Shown here piece by piece: positions 1-8,229 of a stretch of 23,779 bases of DNA. A program made the position numbers and the translations under genes. Every line of letters starts with the position of its first letter. The first letter of the stretch is position 1. Below the pieces are notes generated by a model. It saw only the letters and a program-made list of their open reading frames with translations. It did not search any database and was not told the origin of the DNA. This stretch comes from a virus. The DNA is taken from IMG/VR virus record IMGVR_UViG_3300031702_000048, positions 1 through 23,779 of that record, one strand, 5' to 3'.

Positions 1-53
1 TCTCCGCTGTACTTGCTTGGATTTTTAACCTTGTATTTTCCTGAATAAGCCAT
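1..53 (-). CDS. gp4: Head completion protein gp4 (N-terminal fragment, runs off window start)
   Basis: Read on the minus strand from an ATG at 53-51, the frame stays open to the window edge and gives 17 complete codons, MAYSGKYKVKNPSKYSG. This closely resembles the start of T4-type gp4 proteins (SGKYxPKNPxKYxGDP pattern), a small head-completion protein with an endonuclease-like fold that acts after DNA packaging. A purine-rich GGAAAA sits five to ten bases upstream on the minus strand and can serve as ribosome binding site. In T4 gene 4 lies directly next to gene 53, so the neighbourhood agrees, but here the gene is divergent from the baseplate genes. Only the first residues are visible, so the call rests on a short motif plus position. 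Confidence 0.6.
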   Translation of the reverse strand, partial: MAYSGKYKVKNPSKYSG

Positions 54-62
54 AATTTTCCA

Positions 63-70
63 TATAAATA
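63..70 (+). promoter_or_regulatory. T4-type late promoter box TATAAATA
   Basis: An exact TATAAATA, the known -10 element of T4 late promoters recognised by the phage sigma factor gp55, lies 33 bases upstream of the first baseplate gene. Transcription would start about six to seven bases downstream, leaving a leader of roughly 27 bases. A TAAGG ribosome binding site (93-97) is six bases before the ATG at 104. It probably drives the run 104-8208. Confidence 0.8.
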
Positions 71-103
71 ACAATAAGAATCCTAATATCTATAAGGTTT
101 ACA

Positions 104-1030
104 ATGAAATATCCATTAAGCGACACAGAACAATATCAAGGCAAGATTATGTTCAGGCCAATTGAGGAAAACTATGTCGATATTCCGCGAACTGCAAACC
201 AAACAATTCGCGAAGCAGGGGGCGTTTTAAGTCAATTCACCACGGATGGCATAAGCACAAGCAGTGTTGATGATGTGTTTGGTTCAGGAAATAAATTCAC
301 TAGCAAAAAACAAATCAATGGCCCTTCGCGTGCTGCTGCGGGTGGAATTGTTACATTGTATTTACCACAAGCAATCAATGTATCAGATCAAGTGAGTTAT
401 GAAAGAATTGATTTGGGAACAATTGGCGCAATTGGCGCAGAAGCATTTAAATCTGGCAATAGTTTATTAGGAAGCGTTTTCAAAGCTGGGTCTGCATCTG
501 CTAATAGTATGTTAGATTTTATCACTAATCCATCAGGAATGCGTAAAGATTTGGCAAGTTTGGCTGCGGTGCGTCTTGCCCCAGGCGGAGTTGGAACAGG
601 CGCAGCAAAGTCTGTATTGGGTGTGACAGTGAATCCAAACACAAAGTCACTCTTTCGTGGAGTTGAACTAAGAACTTTTGGGTTTACATTTAAAATGATT
701 GCAACATCTGCGGCTGAAGCACAATCTATTGAACAAATTGTCAAAACATTTAGAACCGAATTGTATCCAGAAGCAATCAACGCGAACCCTGAGTTTTTTA
801 ATATTCCTGTCGGCTATCACATGCCCAACAAATATAGAATCACTATGATGTATAATGGTGTGGAATTACCTATTAAGTTTCTTGATGCAAATCTCATTTC
901 TGTTCAGACAACATATAACCCGTCTAGTATGGGTTGGCACGCTGACGGAAAACCATCCGAAGTTGATTTGACATTAGCATTCGGCGAACCAAGAACACTA
1001 TCGAAAAAAGATATTGGGGATGGATACTAA
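104..1030 (+). CDS. gp48: Baseplate tail-tube cap/initiator protein (gp48/gp54 type)
   Basis: The 308-residue product looks like the gp48/gp54 family, which sits on the hub at the baseplate centre and starts polymerisation of the inner tail tube. The clearest part is the C-terminal half: the RGVELRTFGFTFKMIA stretch, a helix-rich segment to about residue 235, a YRITMMYNGVELPIKF strand region, and a tail with VDLTLAFGEPRTLSKKDI. Closing strands of this sort (xxLTLxFxExRTLxRxDI) are typical of gp48-like proteins in marine T4-like phages. T4 gp48 is 364 and gp54 320 residues, so length fits either; gp48 is preferred because of the C-terminal pattern. The ATG has a good TAAGG site and follows a late promoter. 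The stop overlaps the next start by one base. Confidence 0.68.
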   Translation: MKYPLSDTEQYQGKIMFRPIEENYVDIPRTANQTIREAGGVLSQFTTDGISTSSVDDVFGSGNKFTSKKQINGPSRAAAGGIVTLYLPQAINVSDQVSYERIDLGTIGAIGAEAFKSGNSLLGSVFKAGSASANSMLDFITNPSGMRKDLASLAAVRLAPGGVGTGAAKSVLGVTVNPNTKSLFRGVELRTFGFTFKMIATSAAEAQSIEQIVKTFRTELYPEAINANPEFFNIPVGYHMPNKYRITMMYNGVELPIKFLDANLISVQTTYNPSSMGWHADGKPSEVDLTLAFGEPRTLSKKDIGDGY

Positions 1031-1740
1031 TGTATTTCAACAACTTCAAAAAAACTGGATACAAATTCGGGAACGAAACGCATCTCACTGGTTTTCAAAA
1101 TATTCTCACATATGTTGACATTATTGATGACATTAAAGACAATTTGGATTTCTATGAATTGTATCATGTTCAGAACGAAAGACCAGATCAACTATCATAT
1201 AAATTGTATAATACCACAGATTTTTATTGGACATTCTTTTTGATGAATGATCATATTAGACGACAGGGTTGGCCATTGAATGATGCAACACTTGATGCAA
1301 GAGCAAAGAAAGTCTTTGGCAATACAACAGTGACCACTAAGGAAAACTTCAGTGCGTCGTTTGCATTGGGCGATACGATTAGTGGGGGTTCGAGTGCAAC
1401 GACGGGTACGGTCACACGAAGAAATTCCGATCTAGGCCAAATCATCATCGGCGGCACCAAAACATTCATAGCAGGAGAATTGATTGAAGATCAAAACGGA
1501 AATCGCGTATTGATTGATTCCTTTTCAGAAGAATATAATTCTGCAAAGTCATATAGCGATGGCGATGGACTATATTCGGATATTGATCCTACAGTTGGCC
1601 CTGGTGCGCTTCTTACCGAAACAACATACTTAGATTTCCATAAGGTGGAAAATGATAAGTTAAAAGTGATTCGAGTAGTGAAACCGACTGCAATCAACTC
1701 TGTTGTTTCTGCATTCAAAGAAGCGGTGCGTGGCACATAA
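1030..1740 (+). CDS. gp53: Baseplate wedge subunit gp53, with an inserted beta module
   Basis: The N-terminal 95 residues carry the gp53 signature, including NERPDQLSYKLYNTTDFYWT (residues 49-68), FFLMND and GWPLND; gp53 is a wedge protein that clamps neighbouring wedges together around the hub. The C-terminus, KLKVIRVVKPTAINSVVSAF, also fits the family, whose end contacts neighbouring subunits. At 236 residues it is about 40 longer than T4 gp53. The extra length is an insertion at about residues 105-190 that begins with a small beta module (DTISGGSSATTGTV ... FIAGELI) also seen in gp8 and the 1709-residue protein of this window. Start and stop codons overlap those of the neighbours by one base each, suggesting translational coupling. 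Confidence 0.88.
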   Translation: MYFNNFKKTGYKFGNETHLTGFQNILTYVDIIDDIKDNLDFYELYHVQNERPDQLSYKLYNTTDFYWTFFLMNDHIRRQGWPLNDATLDARAKKVFGNTTVTTKENFSASFALGDTISGGSSATTGTVTRRNSDLGQIIIGGTKTFIAGELIEDQNGNRVLIDSFSEEYNSAKSYSDGDGLYSDIDPTVGPGALLTETTYLDFHKVENDKLKVIRVVKPTAINSVVSAFKEAVRGT

Positions 1741-3023
1741 TGTCTGAAGATAGATTAATCATAGAAAAAGCGATTATCAGTGATCCAGAAGGTTTTCTAG
1801 TTTTTGAAATTGAAAACATCATTACTGATATTGAGATTTTTGAACACATAGACAAACCATACTTGACAGGTCTTGTTAGTTTCCTTGACACTGCTGGCAT
1901 ATATGATAAAATTAAGTTTAAAGGAGTCGAATCCTTTCATCTTACTTTGAGATACCCCGAAGACGACGGACCAACGGTCAACAGAAGTTTCATCATTAAT
2001 GGCATTGTTGATACCACAAAGAATAATGACAAAAGCGAACTCATCACATTTAAGATGATCGAAAAAAGTGGATTTATATCAACTTTTTTAAATGTCAACA
2101 AGGCATATGAAGGAACATGTAGGGAAATTATTGAAAAGATTTTTCTTGATCATTTCGATGAATACGCATTAAGCGATCCAGACGAAACCGAAGTAGCGGG
2201 TACTATGAAAGTAGTTGTCCCTAATATGACTCCTATGCAAGCTTGTAATTGGATTAAAGACAGAACAACAGACTTCTATGGAACACCTTTCTATTTATTT
2301 TCGACATTGGGTAATCACAATACGGTGCATTTTCTTTCTCTAAAACGAATGCTTGAAAATGATGGTGGTCAAAATGAATATGTCTATAGTCAAACGGCGA
2401 CTGGCACTCAAAATAGAGAAGCTAAGAACTACATTATCCAAAGTTATCAAACCAAAGCCGCTCCGAATATCAGTAGCATTATTTCTAAAGGTTTAGTTGG
2501 CGCTGAATATAGTTTTTGGGACACCATAAATGCAAATGCCAACCCAATGAAATATGATGTCATCAAGCAATTCGAAGTGGGTCTTTCGAATATGGACGCA
2601 GATTCTTTTGTTTTCAATACAAATTATTCTCATAACGATAAAAAACTAAACACGATCAAGTCTAAAAAAATATATAGTATTGCGACTTCGCTTGCGTATC
2701 CAGATCACCAGACGATTCGCGAACCTAGGTCGTGGAGCAAGAATGTGCAAGCAAGAGCATTAAGACACATTGTCACAAGCAATGCTATAGATATATCCGT
2801 ATCTGGCAGGAACTTTCTTATCGCAAATTCCAATAGAACATTGGGGAATATCATCAAGTTGAAATTTCTAAACAATGATGTAGCTGAAGATGGAAATAGC
2901 CTATATGAATCGACGGACCAAATGAAATCAGGGAAACATTTGATTTATGCCGCAAGACATATTATTAGAAAAGAACGATATGATGTTACATTCAGTTGTG
3001 TTAAGTTAGCGAACATCAAATGA
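1740..3023 (+). CDS. gp27: Baseplate hub subunit, gp27-like
   Basis: At 427 residues it is close to T4 gp27 (391), the trimeric hub ring that links tail tube and spike. Primary-sequence similarity to T4 gp27 is not obvious to me. The call rests on the hub-type layout: an N-terminal beta domain (FEIENIITDIEIFEHIDKPY and following), a middle segment NMTPMQACNWIKDRTTDFYG (about residues 161-180) followed by FYLFSTLG and VHFLSLKRML, the pattern of gp27/gpD/VgrG hubs in which a helix precedes strands describing an N-terminally bound partner, and then a second beta domain to the end. It directly precedes, and overlaps by four bases (ATGA), the OB-fold gp5 gene, the usual partner of gp27. No signal peptide or membrane segment is seen. 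Confidence 0.72.
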   Translation: MSEDRLIIEKAIISDPEGFLVFEIENIITDIEIFEHIDKPYLTGLVSFLDTAGIYDKIKFKGVESFHLTLRYPEDDGPTVNRSFIINGIVDTTKNNDKSELITFKMIEKSGFISTFLNVNKAYEGTCREIIEKIFLDHFDEYALSDPDETEVAGTMKVVVPNMTPMQACNWIKDRTTDFYGTPFYLFSTLGNHNTVHFLSLKRMLENDGGQNEYVYSQTATGTQNREAKNYIIQSYQTKAAPNISSIISKGLVGAEYSFWDTINANANPMKYDVIKQFEVGLSNMDADSFVFNTNYSHNDKKLNTIKSKKIYSIATSLAYPDHQTIREPRSWSKNVQARALRHIVTSNAIDISVSGRNFLIANSNRTLGNIIKLKFLNNDVAEDGNSLYESTDQMKSGKHLIYAARHIIRKERYDVTFSCVKLANIK

Positions 3024-4033
3024 CTTTAAAAACAATAGACGCGCAATATTATGGCGATGAAACAAGATGGTTTGTTGGCGTAGTAGAAAGCGTTAATGAT
3101 CCCCTTAAACAAGGCAGGGTTAGGGTAAGAATCTTTGGTGTTCATTCAGCAAACATATCCGATATTCCTGCTAGTGCATTGCCTTGGGCGCAAGTTGTCG
3201 CACCAATAACACAAGCAGGAACATCTGGAGTTAATGGAACTCCAGTTGGCTTGAAAGCATCTGCGCAAGTGTTTGGCATGTTTCTTGATGGAAAGCATTC
3301 TCAAATTCCTCTTGTAATTGGTTCTATTCCCAAAGTTGATGGCCCCGCGCCAAATCCCCATCACACGGGGTGGTCTGGTGTCGCACGACCTGGTCAACCA
3401 CCTATTTTAACAGGCGACGCTTTGCATAATAGTGGCGGCAGATCAGTAGCCGCTATGACATTTAAAGGCGGGTCCAATCCAGAAAAAGTATATAATGTCT
3501 TAGAAGAAGGATTTCGAATTGATATGGGGTTGAAAAACTCAAGAGAACTCGCGGCTGGCTTTGTTGGAAACTTTATGTCGGAATCTGGTTCCAACTTAAA
3601 CTATCTTGTTCACAACACGAGTGGCAAAGCCCCGGGGGCGTTGGGGATAGCACAATGGCGTGGGAATAGATATCACAATCTTATGAAGTACGCCGCTGGG
3701 GAAGGGGCGGCATTAGAAGATGCAACCACTCTTGGTGGAACAAAGACGGGAACAAAAATCCCATCGTTGAAAATTCAAGCGGCGTTTGTGTTGCACGAAA
3801 TTAGCGGGGGTGATGGATACGAAACTAGCAACTTCAACAGAGAAATTAGAACGCAACCTACTGCAAAACTTGCTGGCAGTGCCGTTGAAGCTTGGTACGA
3901 AAGACACCAAACAGCTTTGCGAAACAAACCCTTTGAAACTAGATATAGAAATTTTGATATTAAAAAGAGGGTCGATGACGCGCAACGCATATATTCATCA
4001 TTTGCCCATAGAAATAGACAGGAAGCACAATAA
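3020..4033 (+). CDS. gp5: Baseplate hub gp5: OB-fold plus tail lysozyme, without the beta-helix
   Basis: Residues about 14-103 form a gp5-type OB-fold: RWFVGVVESVNDPLKQGRVR followed by VRIFGVHS, LPWAQVVAPIT, and FLDGKHSQIPLVIGSIP. In T4 this domain binds the gp27 ring. After a Gly/Pro linker, residues about 155-330 resemble the phage tail lysozyme family (Phage_lysozyme2): AAGFVGNFMSESG with E188 as likely catalytic acid, then GALGIAQWRGNR (207-218). This is not the GH24 lysozyme found in T4 gp5. The protein would cut host peptidoglycan as the tail tip crosses the envelope. It stops at 337 residues whereas T4 gp5 has 575 and continues into a beta-helix; here the helix is encoded separately at 6121. 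The gene overlaps both neighbours (ATGA upstream, TAATG downstream). Confidence 0.85.
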   Translation: MTLKTIDAQYYGDETRWFVGVVESVNDPLKQGRVRVRIFGVHSANISDIPASALPWAQVVAPITQAGTSGVNGTPVGLKASAQVFGMFLDGKHSQIPLVIGSIPKVDGPAPNPHHTGWSGVARPGQPPILTGDALHNSGGRSVAAMTFKGGSNPEKVYNVLEEGFRIDMGLKNSRELAAGFVGNFMSESGSNLNYLVHNTSGKAPGALGIAQWRGNRYHNLMKYAAGEGAALEDATTLGGTKTGTKIPSLKIQAAFVLHEISGGDGYETSNFNREIRTQPTAKLAGSAVEAWYERHQTALRNKPFETRYRNFDIKKRVDDAQRIYSSFAHRNRQEAQ

Positions 4034-6096
4034 TGGCATTTAGTTTAGATGTGTTAGAAAGCACACTTGATCAGGTAAAGTCAACACTTGGTTCCATCAG
4101 CGCACAGAAGGCTTTAACAGAAGCAAAAGTTGAATTCGAGGCTCTTAATACGCCTCTTGTTGGCGCACTTGCGGGTCTACAGAATAATGGAATCAAAGCA
4201 TTGGATTCTGTTTTAGGTGATTTTGGTGCTGCGGATAAGTCTGGAAAGAATAATGTTGCGCTAAAGAATAGTACAACAAAATTACAAAATATTCAATTTC
4301 AGTTAGATGACCTACAATCACCTATTGCAATGATGACTGAACAGTTACCGAATATTTCTGTCAAGATTAAACCTATTTTGGCTGATGCGCAAAAAACCTT
4401 GGCATCTGCTATCACTGGTTCGGGTGTTCAAGAAGCTTTCAATTCAGTTGCTATCGCTTTGCCAACTGCTGCGGGCCTTGGCCCTGCCATCAAAGGCATG
4501 GGTGCTGATATTCTACCAACAGAATTGGGCGATATTATATCAAAGGCCGTTGGATCAGTAGACATAAACTTACAGGCTGGTTTGCCAAAAGATTTAACGA
4601 GTTTGCTTTCGTTTCCAAAAATAGATTTGAACCTTGGTGCGATCACTTCAAAGCTAGATTTGTTTGGCGATGGCCTAACAAAAGCAATGGGTGACATCTT
4701 ACCAAAGATAACAGACTTGCCCATACTTGACAACCTTCATAAATTAAATAATTCTGTAAATATTATTGGCGCTGGATTCGACTTTCCTACGAACATATCA
4801 GGCATTGCTAAGAAAGCCGTTTCTACTGCGGTTCTTAAAAAGTTGTCAGACGGAAAGCTTGGTGATGTTTTAGATTTGGTTACAAAAGCTGGGGCTATCG
4901 GTGATACAACTAGCATCATAGCCAAGATCAATGTATTTGGCATCGACCTTGGTTCGGTATCAGGCATGTTGCAATCGCCTTTGGGTGGGTTGGACATAAC
5001 ACAAACCAATACAGTCAACACCATTTCGGGCATATCCAAAGGTTATAGTGTGCTAAATTCTGTTGAAGAAATTCAAATGGAAATCAACGCAAGTAACAGA
5101 AGCTTTGAAACAGTAGTTTGGCATTGGTCTGCTTCATATGCAAACCAAATAGTGACAGCGCGAGACATTGAAAGAACATCTGGAACGGTTCCATATCACT
5201 ACATCATTCGCAAAAATGGATCAGTACAGCGTGGGACGCCATTGAATGAAGTTGCATCACACGGAAATGCAGATATCGATCCCAAGTCAATTTCTGTTTT
5301 GGTCATTGGTGGATACAAAGGGTTGTTGGGTGAAAATTCGCAACTGTCTGGTGAATCGGTTAATGGTGCGCAAAAGATTAGAATTAACGAAATCATGGGC
5401 GCTATTTATAATGTACGACCCGGCATTCAAATGTATGGTCATGGCGAATTGGACGGAAACTATTCAACCCTTGAACCGGGCGTGAATATCGGTTCCTTGT
5501 CAAAATCGAAATTTAATAAAGTCAATGAAAAAATACCACAAATTACTAGAAGCCATACGGGCAACCAAGAAGGCGTGTATCAACACCAAGGCGTAACCCG
5601 CGCCTATTCGGGTTCAATTAGAAATCGTGCGCCCACGCAAAGCTTGATGACCACACTATCGTCGTGTAATATAATAAGCGATTTAACATTTGTGATATTT
5701 TCTGCTGGCCAAATGTCGTTTGGCGAATGGGATAGTTATCCAAAGTCAAGAACAAGACAAGCAGGAAAGACCTATTTCTTGGATGGCGTAAAGGTACGCC
5801 AAGGATCAAGGCGTCATGATAATGGCTGGGCTGTTGATTGCAAAGTGTATCGCGGCAATAAGAAATTGGATTTTGGTGCAAGTGTCGTATCCGATGATGT
5901 GATGGAATGTGTCGATAATCTATTTGCATTAGGTGCAACTGCTATTGGCGCTGGCCCAAACTACATGGGCGGGAATATACATATAGACATGGCTTTTGGC
6001 AATAACGATGTTGCTGATATTTCAAGGTGGGGTGCTGGCGGTAAATCTAAGAATACCCCGCGCTGGCTTGCGAATATTCACGGACCATATACATAA
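4033..6096 (+). CDS. Baseplate-encoded double peptidoglycan hydrolase: Amidase_2 plus M15-type peptidase
   Basis: A 687-residue protein with three parts. Residues 1-340 are Ala/Leu/Ile-rich and probably helical, with no recognised domain; this may be the part that anchors it in the baseplate. Residues about 357-490 look like an N-acetylmuramoyl-L-alanine amidase of the Amidase_2/T7-lysozyme family: WHWSAS (H364, first zinc ligand), PYHYIIRKNGSVQRG (387-401), ASHGN (H410), and MYGHGELDGN (H470). The usual Cys/Asp ligand before the PG motif is E481 here. Residues about 540-687 carry an M15 D,D-peptidase signature: H595 and D602 in RHDNGWAVD, and H650 in NIHIDM, the expected zinc triad. It would cleave the stem peptide and its link to the glycan. 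It sits between the gp5 lysozyme and spike genes, so it is most likely part of the virion hub rather than an endolysin. Confidence 0.78.
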   Translation: MAFSLDVLESTLDQVKSTLGSISAQKALTEAKVEFEALNTPLVGALAGLQNNGIKALDSVLGDFGAADKSGKNNVALKNSTTKLQNIQFQLDDLQSPIAMMTEQLPNISVKIKPILADAQKTLASAITGSGVQEAFNSVAIALPTAAGLGPAIKGMGADILPTELGDIISKAVGSVDINLQAGLPKDLTSLLSFPKIDLNLGAITSKLDLFGDGLTKAMGDILPKITDLPILDNLHKLNNSVNIIGAGFDFPTNISGIAKKAVSTAVLKKLSDGKLGDVLDLVTKAGAIGDTTSIIAKINVFGIDLGSVSGMLQSPLGGLDITQTNTVNTISGISKGYSVLNSVEEIQMEINASNRSFETVVWHWSASYANQIVTARDIERTSGTVPYHYIIRKNGSVQRGTPLNEVASHGNADIDPKSISVLVIGGYKGLLGENSQLSGESVNGAQKIRINEIMGAIYNVRPGIQMYGHGELDGNYSTLEPGVNIGSLSKSKFNKVNEKIPQITRSHTGNQEGVYQHQGVTRAYSGSIRNRAPTQSLMTTLSSCNIISDLTFVIFSAGQMSFGEWDSYPKSRTRQAGKTYFLDGVKVRQGSRRHDNGWAVDCKVYRGNKKLDFGASVVSDDVMECVDNLFALGATAIGAGPNYMGGNIHIDMAFGNNDVADISRWGAGGKSKNTPRWLANIHGPYT

Positions 6097-6120
6097 CTAC
6101 CAGAATGAAAGAATTGATTG

Positions 6121-8208
6121 ATGACAACGACAACAGATAATCCCAAAAGTAGAGCAAATCTAGGTAAAGATTTTTCAACAACAGACTTGACATTCGGTGA
6201 TATTGATGGTCAATATCCAACAAGTAACTATGAAAACGCTTCATCTGTAAACGCATCCGCAAGAGCGGGTTCGTCGTCTAATGAATTGGACATTGCTGGT
6301 TCTGTTTCTGGTATCGACTTATCGCAGTATTTAGGTGGTATTGAATCTCAATATCCTTTGAACCAAGTTATCCAAACAGAATCAGGCCACATCATTGAAT
6401 ATAATGATTCGCCAACATCACCAAGAATCTTGATAATGCACGCTGAAGGAACTGGTATTGACATGCGACCCGATGGAAGCATTATTGTAAATGCTGCTGG
6501 TGGTGGACTTGTTCAAGTTTCGTCTGGTGGTCATAAGCTGATCGTCAAGGGCGACGGTCAAATGAGCTATAGTGGCAATTTGACATTGGATGTTGCTGGC
6601 GATTTCAATGTCAATGTTGGGGGTTCTTATAATGTCCAAGCCAAAGACGAAACAAAATCTATCATGGGTGCGTCAAGAGACATTTACTTCGGAAACAAAT
6701 ATTCTACGGTGAAAGGCAACAGGCGTGACACATACACTGGCGACTATAATGGAATAACCTTTGGCGATTCTGGTTATTTTGTTAAAGGTAATAATCAGGT
6801 TGCAGTCCAAGGGTCATTTTCGCAATCATCCAAGGGCGTCATGTCGTCGTCGTCTGAAGAACAGATGACTTCATCTAGTCCAGATATCAACATCGGTGCC
6901 GAAAACATTTCTGTTTTTGGGGCAAATGGTAATATTGGTGGCGAAAATGTGACTATGCATAGTTTCAATAGTTTTATTGGTCATAGCTTATGGGCTGGCG
7001 AAACAGTAAACACTAAAACTGTAACAGCCACGGCAACAGTAAATGCAATATCGCATCATGGCGATTTGTATGGCACAGCCACATCTGCGTTGGAATCCAA
7101 TGTCGCAGCGGGTTCTGCTTCGCAAGTACAAGGTTCTGATGCTTCATTCGATACGACAGGATCAAGCGATAAAGCCACAACAGAAACAATTGACGCATAT
7201 TCTAAATCAAATTATGGCACAAAGAAAGTTTCAATTGATGAAGGCGATGTGTACAAATCTAATTTAGACAAGCTTGTGTCAACTGAAAATGTAACAGATA
7301 GACCTTTGGTTTTGTCGCAGGTTCGTGCAAAGAAACGGGATGCGGGCCACAGCGCGTCAAAAGCATTTAATAATTATGCGGTCACATCTAAGCAGATGAA
7401 CCCAAATTATATCGACACCATTCCACCTGCCGTGTCAGAAATTCGTGACCCCAAGCAATTGACACAAACAGGACAGGCGACATTGCCAGATGGCGATCCA
7501 ACTGCAAGAACTATACCAGCCACAAATAGAACTGGCACCATTTCGGTCGATCCACAATACAATCCTAACCTATTGCAAATCATCACGACAGCAACAAAGA
7601 TCACACCTAGCGTTTCGCTTTCAGAATTTGCTTATGGTAAAGGTGATCCACATGGGTTGGACAAGACACTTAGGCTTGAGCAAAAGATTCCAATTTTAAG
7701 GAACCTGTATCCCCACGCACAAGCATTGACGCGTATTCGTGACAACAAAGATGAATATCGTGGATACAATCTAGAAGTCACAGAAGGCTTGTACATTCCA
7801 CATGCCGATGAAACTATCGAAACTGATGGCATCCTTGACCTAAGAAAGCAAGGACGCGCAGTTGTATATGAACTTGTTGGTATCAATGGGGTTATCGATA
7901 AGGCAAAGACCTTTGAATTGGCGTCTTGGATGGCAAAGAATTTGCAATACGATAAGATCATTCTTGATTATGATATGTATGACCCGTTTGGGGATTTGAA
8001 TTGCCAAATCGTTCTTATCATGCCGCAAGTGCCTGCTGATTACAAAGTTTCGTATAAATTGGAAACTGAAACATTATACAATGGCAAAAAGCAAGATAAT
8101 GGGTTCATGGAAATTGTCACAGAAAAGATTGAACCATTGGACCCTGCTGATTCTACCGCACCTGCACCTGAATCGATTCCTGATGATAGCGAATATGAGC
8201 CACAATAA
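6121..8208 (+). CDS. gp5-type beta-helical tail spike with a C-terminal M15-like domain
   Basis: A 696-residue protein (ATG at 6121; a TTG at 6118 directly before it is less likely). Residues about 80-125 match the start of the gp5/VgrG needle: TESGHIIEYND, then RILIMHAEGTGIDMRPDGS. Residues about 125-340 are short repeating strands rich in G, V, N and S (GGHKLIVKGDG, LTLDVAGDFNVNVGGSYNV, GNNQVAVQGSF), as in the trimeric beta-helix of T4 gp5 that pierces the outer membrane. Residues 340-490 are Ser/Thr-rich linker. Residues about 500-665 look globular, with VTEGLYIPHA and LRKQGRAVVYEL (574-585) recalling the M15/hedgehog fold but lacking its zinc ligands. An acidic Pro-rich tail ends the protein. 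It terminates the hub unit, 43 bases before gp25. Confidence 0.75.
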   Translation: MTTTTDNPKSRANLGKDFSTTDLTFGDIDGQYPTSNYENASSVNASARAGSSSNELDIAGSVSGIDLSQYLGGIESQYPLNQVIQTESGHIIEYNDSPTSPRILIMHAEGTGIDMRPDGSIIVNAAGGGLVQVSSGGHKLIVKGDGQMSYSGNLTLDVAGDFNVNVGGSYNVQAKDETKSIMGASRDIYFGNKYSTVKGNRRDTYTGDYNGITFGDSGYFVKGNNQVAVQGSFSQSSKGVMSSSSEEQMTSSSPDINIGAENISVFGANGNIGGENVTMHSFNSFIGHSLWAGETVNTKTVTATATVNAISHHGDLYGTATSALESNVAAGSASQVQGSDASFDTTGSSDKATTETIDAYSKSNYGTKKVSIDEGDVYKSNLDKLVSTENVTDRPLVLSQVRAKKRDAGHSASKAFNNYAVTSKQMNPNYIDTIPPAVSEIRDPKQLTQTGQATLPDGDPTARTIPATNRTGTISVDPQYNPNLLQIITTATKITPSVSLSEFAYGKGDPHGLDKTLRLEQKIPILRNLYPHAQALTRIRDNKDEYRGYNLEVTEGLYIPHADETIETDGILDLRKQGRAVVYELVGINGVIDKAKTFELASWMAKNLQYDKIILDYDMYDPFGDLNCQIVLIMPQVPADYKVSYKLETETLYNGKKQDNGFMEIVTEKIEPLDPADSTAPAPESIPDDSEYEPQ

Positions 8209-8221
8209 TTGAAAAAAATTG

Positions 8222-8229
8222 TATAAATA
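8222..8229 (+). promoter_or_regulatory. T4-type late promoter box TATAAATA before gp25
   Basis: An exact TATAAATA lies 22 bases upstream of the gp25 ATG in one of the few intergenic gaps. The predicted start near 8235-8237 would leave a leader of only about 15 bases. The AGGA ribosome binding site is at 8241-8244, seven bases before the ATG at 8251. It likely drives gp25, gp6 and gp7. Confidence 0.8.

Noticed and set aside
397-780. Minus-strand open frame of 127 codons inside the gp48-like gene
   Set aside because: The sense frame has the family pattern and late promoter; the antisense product is unlike any protein I recognise.
3786-4043. Plus-strand frame of 85 codons overlapping the end of the gp5 lysozyme gene
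   Set aside because: It is fully inside the lysozyme domain in another frame, and its composition is unlike the neighbouring proteins.
5403-5410. TATAAATA on the minus strand within the amidase gene
   Set aside because: It is inside a conserved coding region (AIYN codons) with no minus-strand gene downstream, so it is most likely chance in AT-rich DNA.
6104-6139. Tiny open frame MKELIDDNDNR between the amidase and spike genes
   Set aside because: Only 11 codons, overlaps the spike start in another frame and has no supporting feature.
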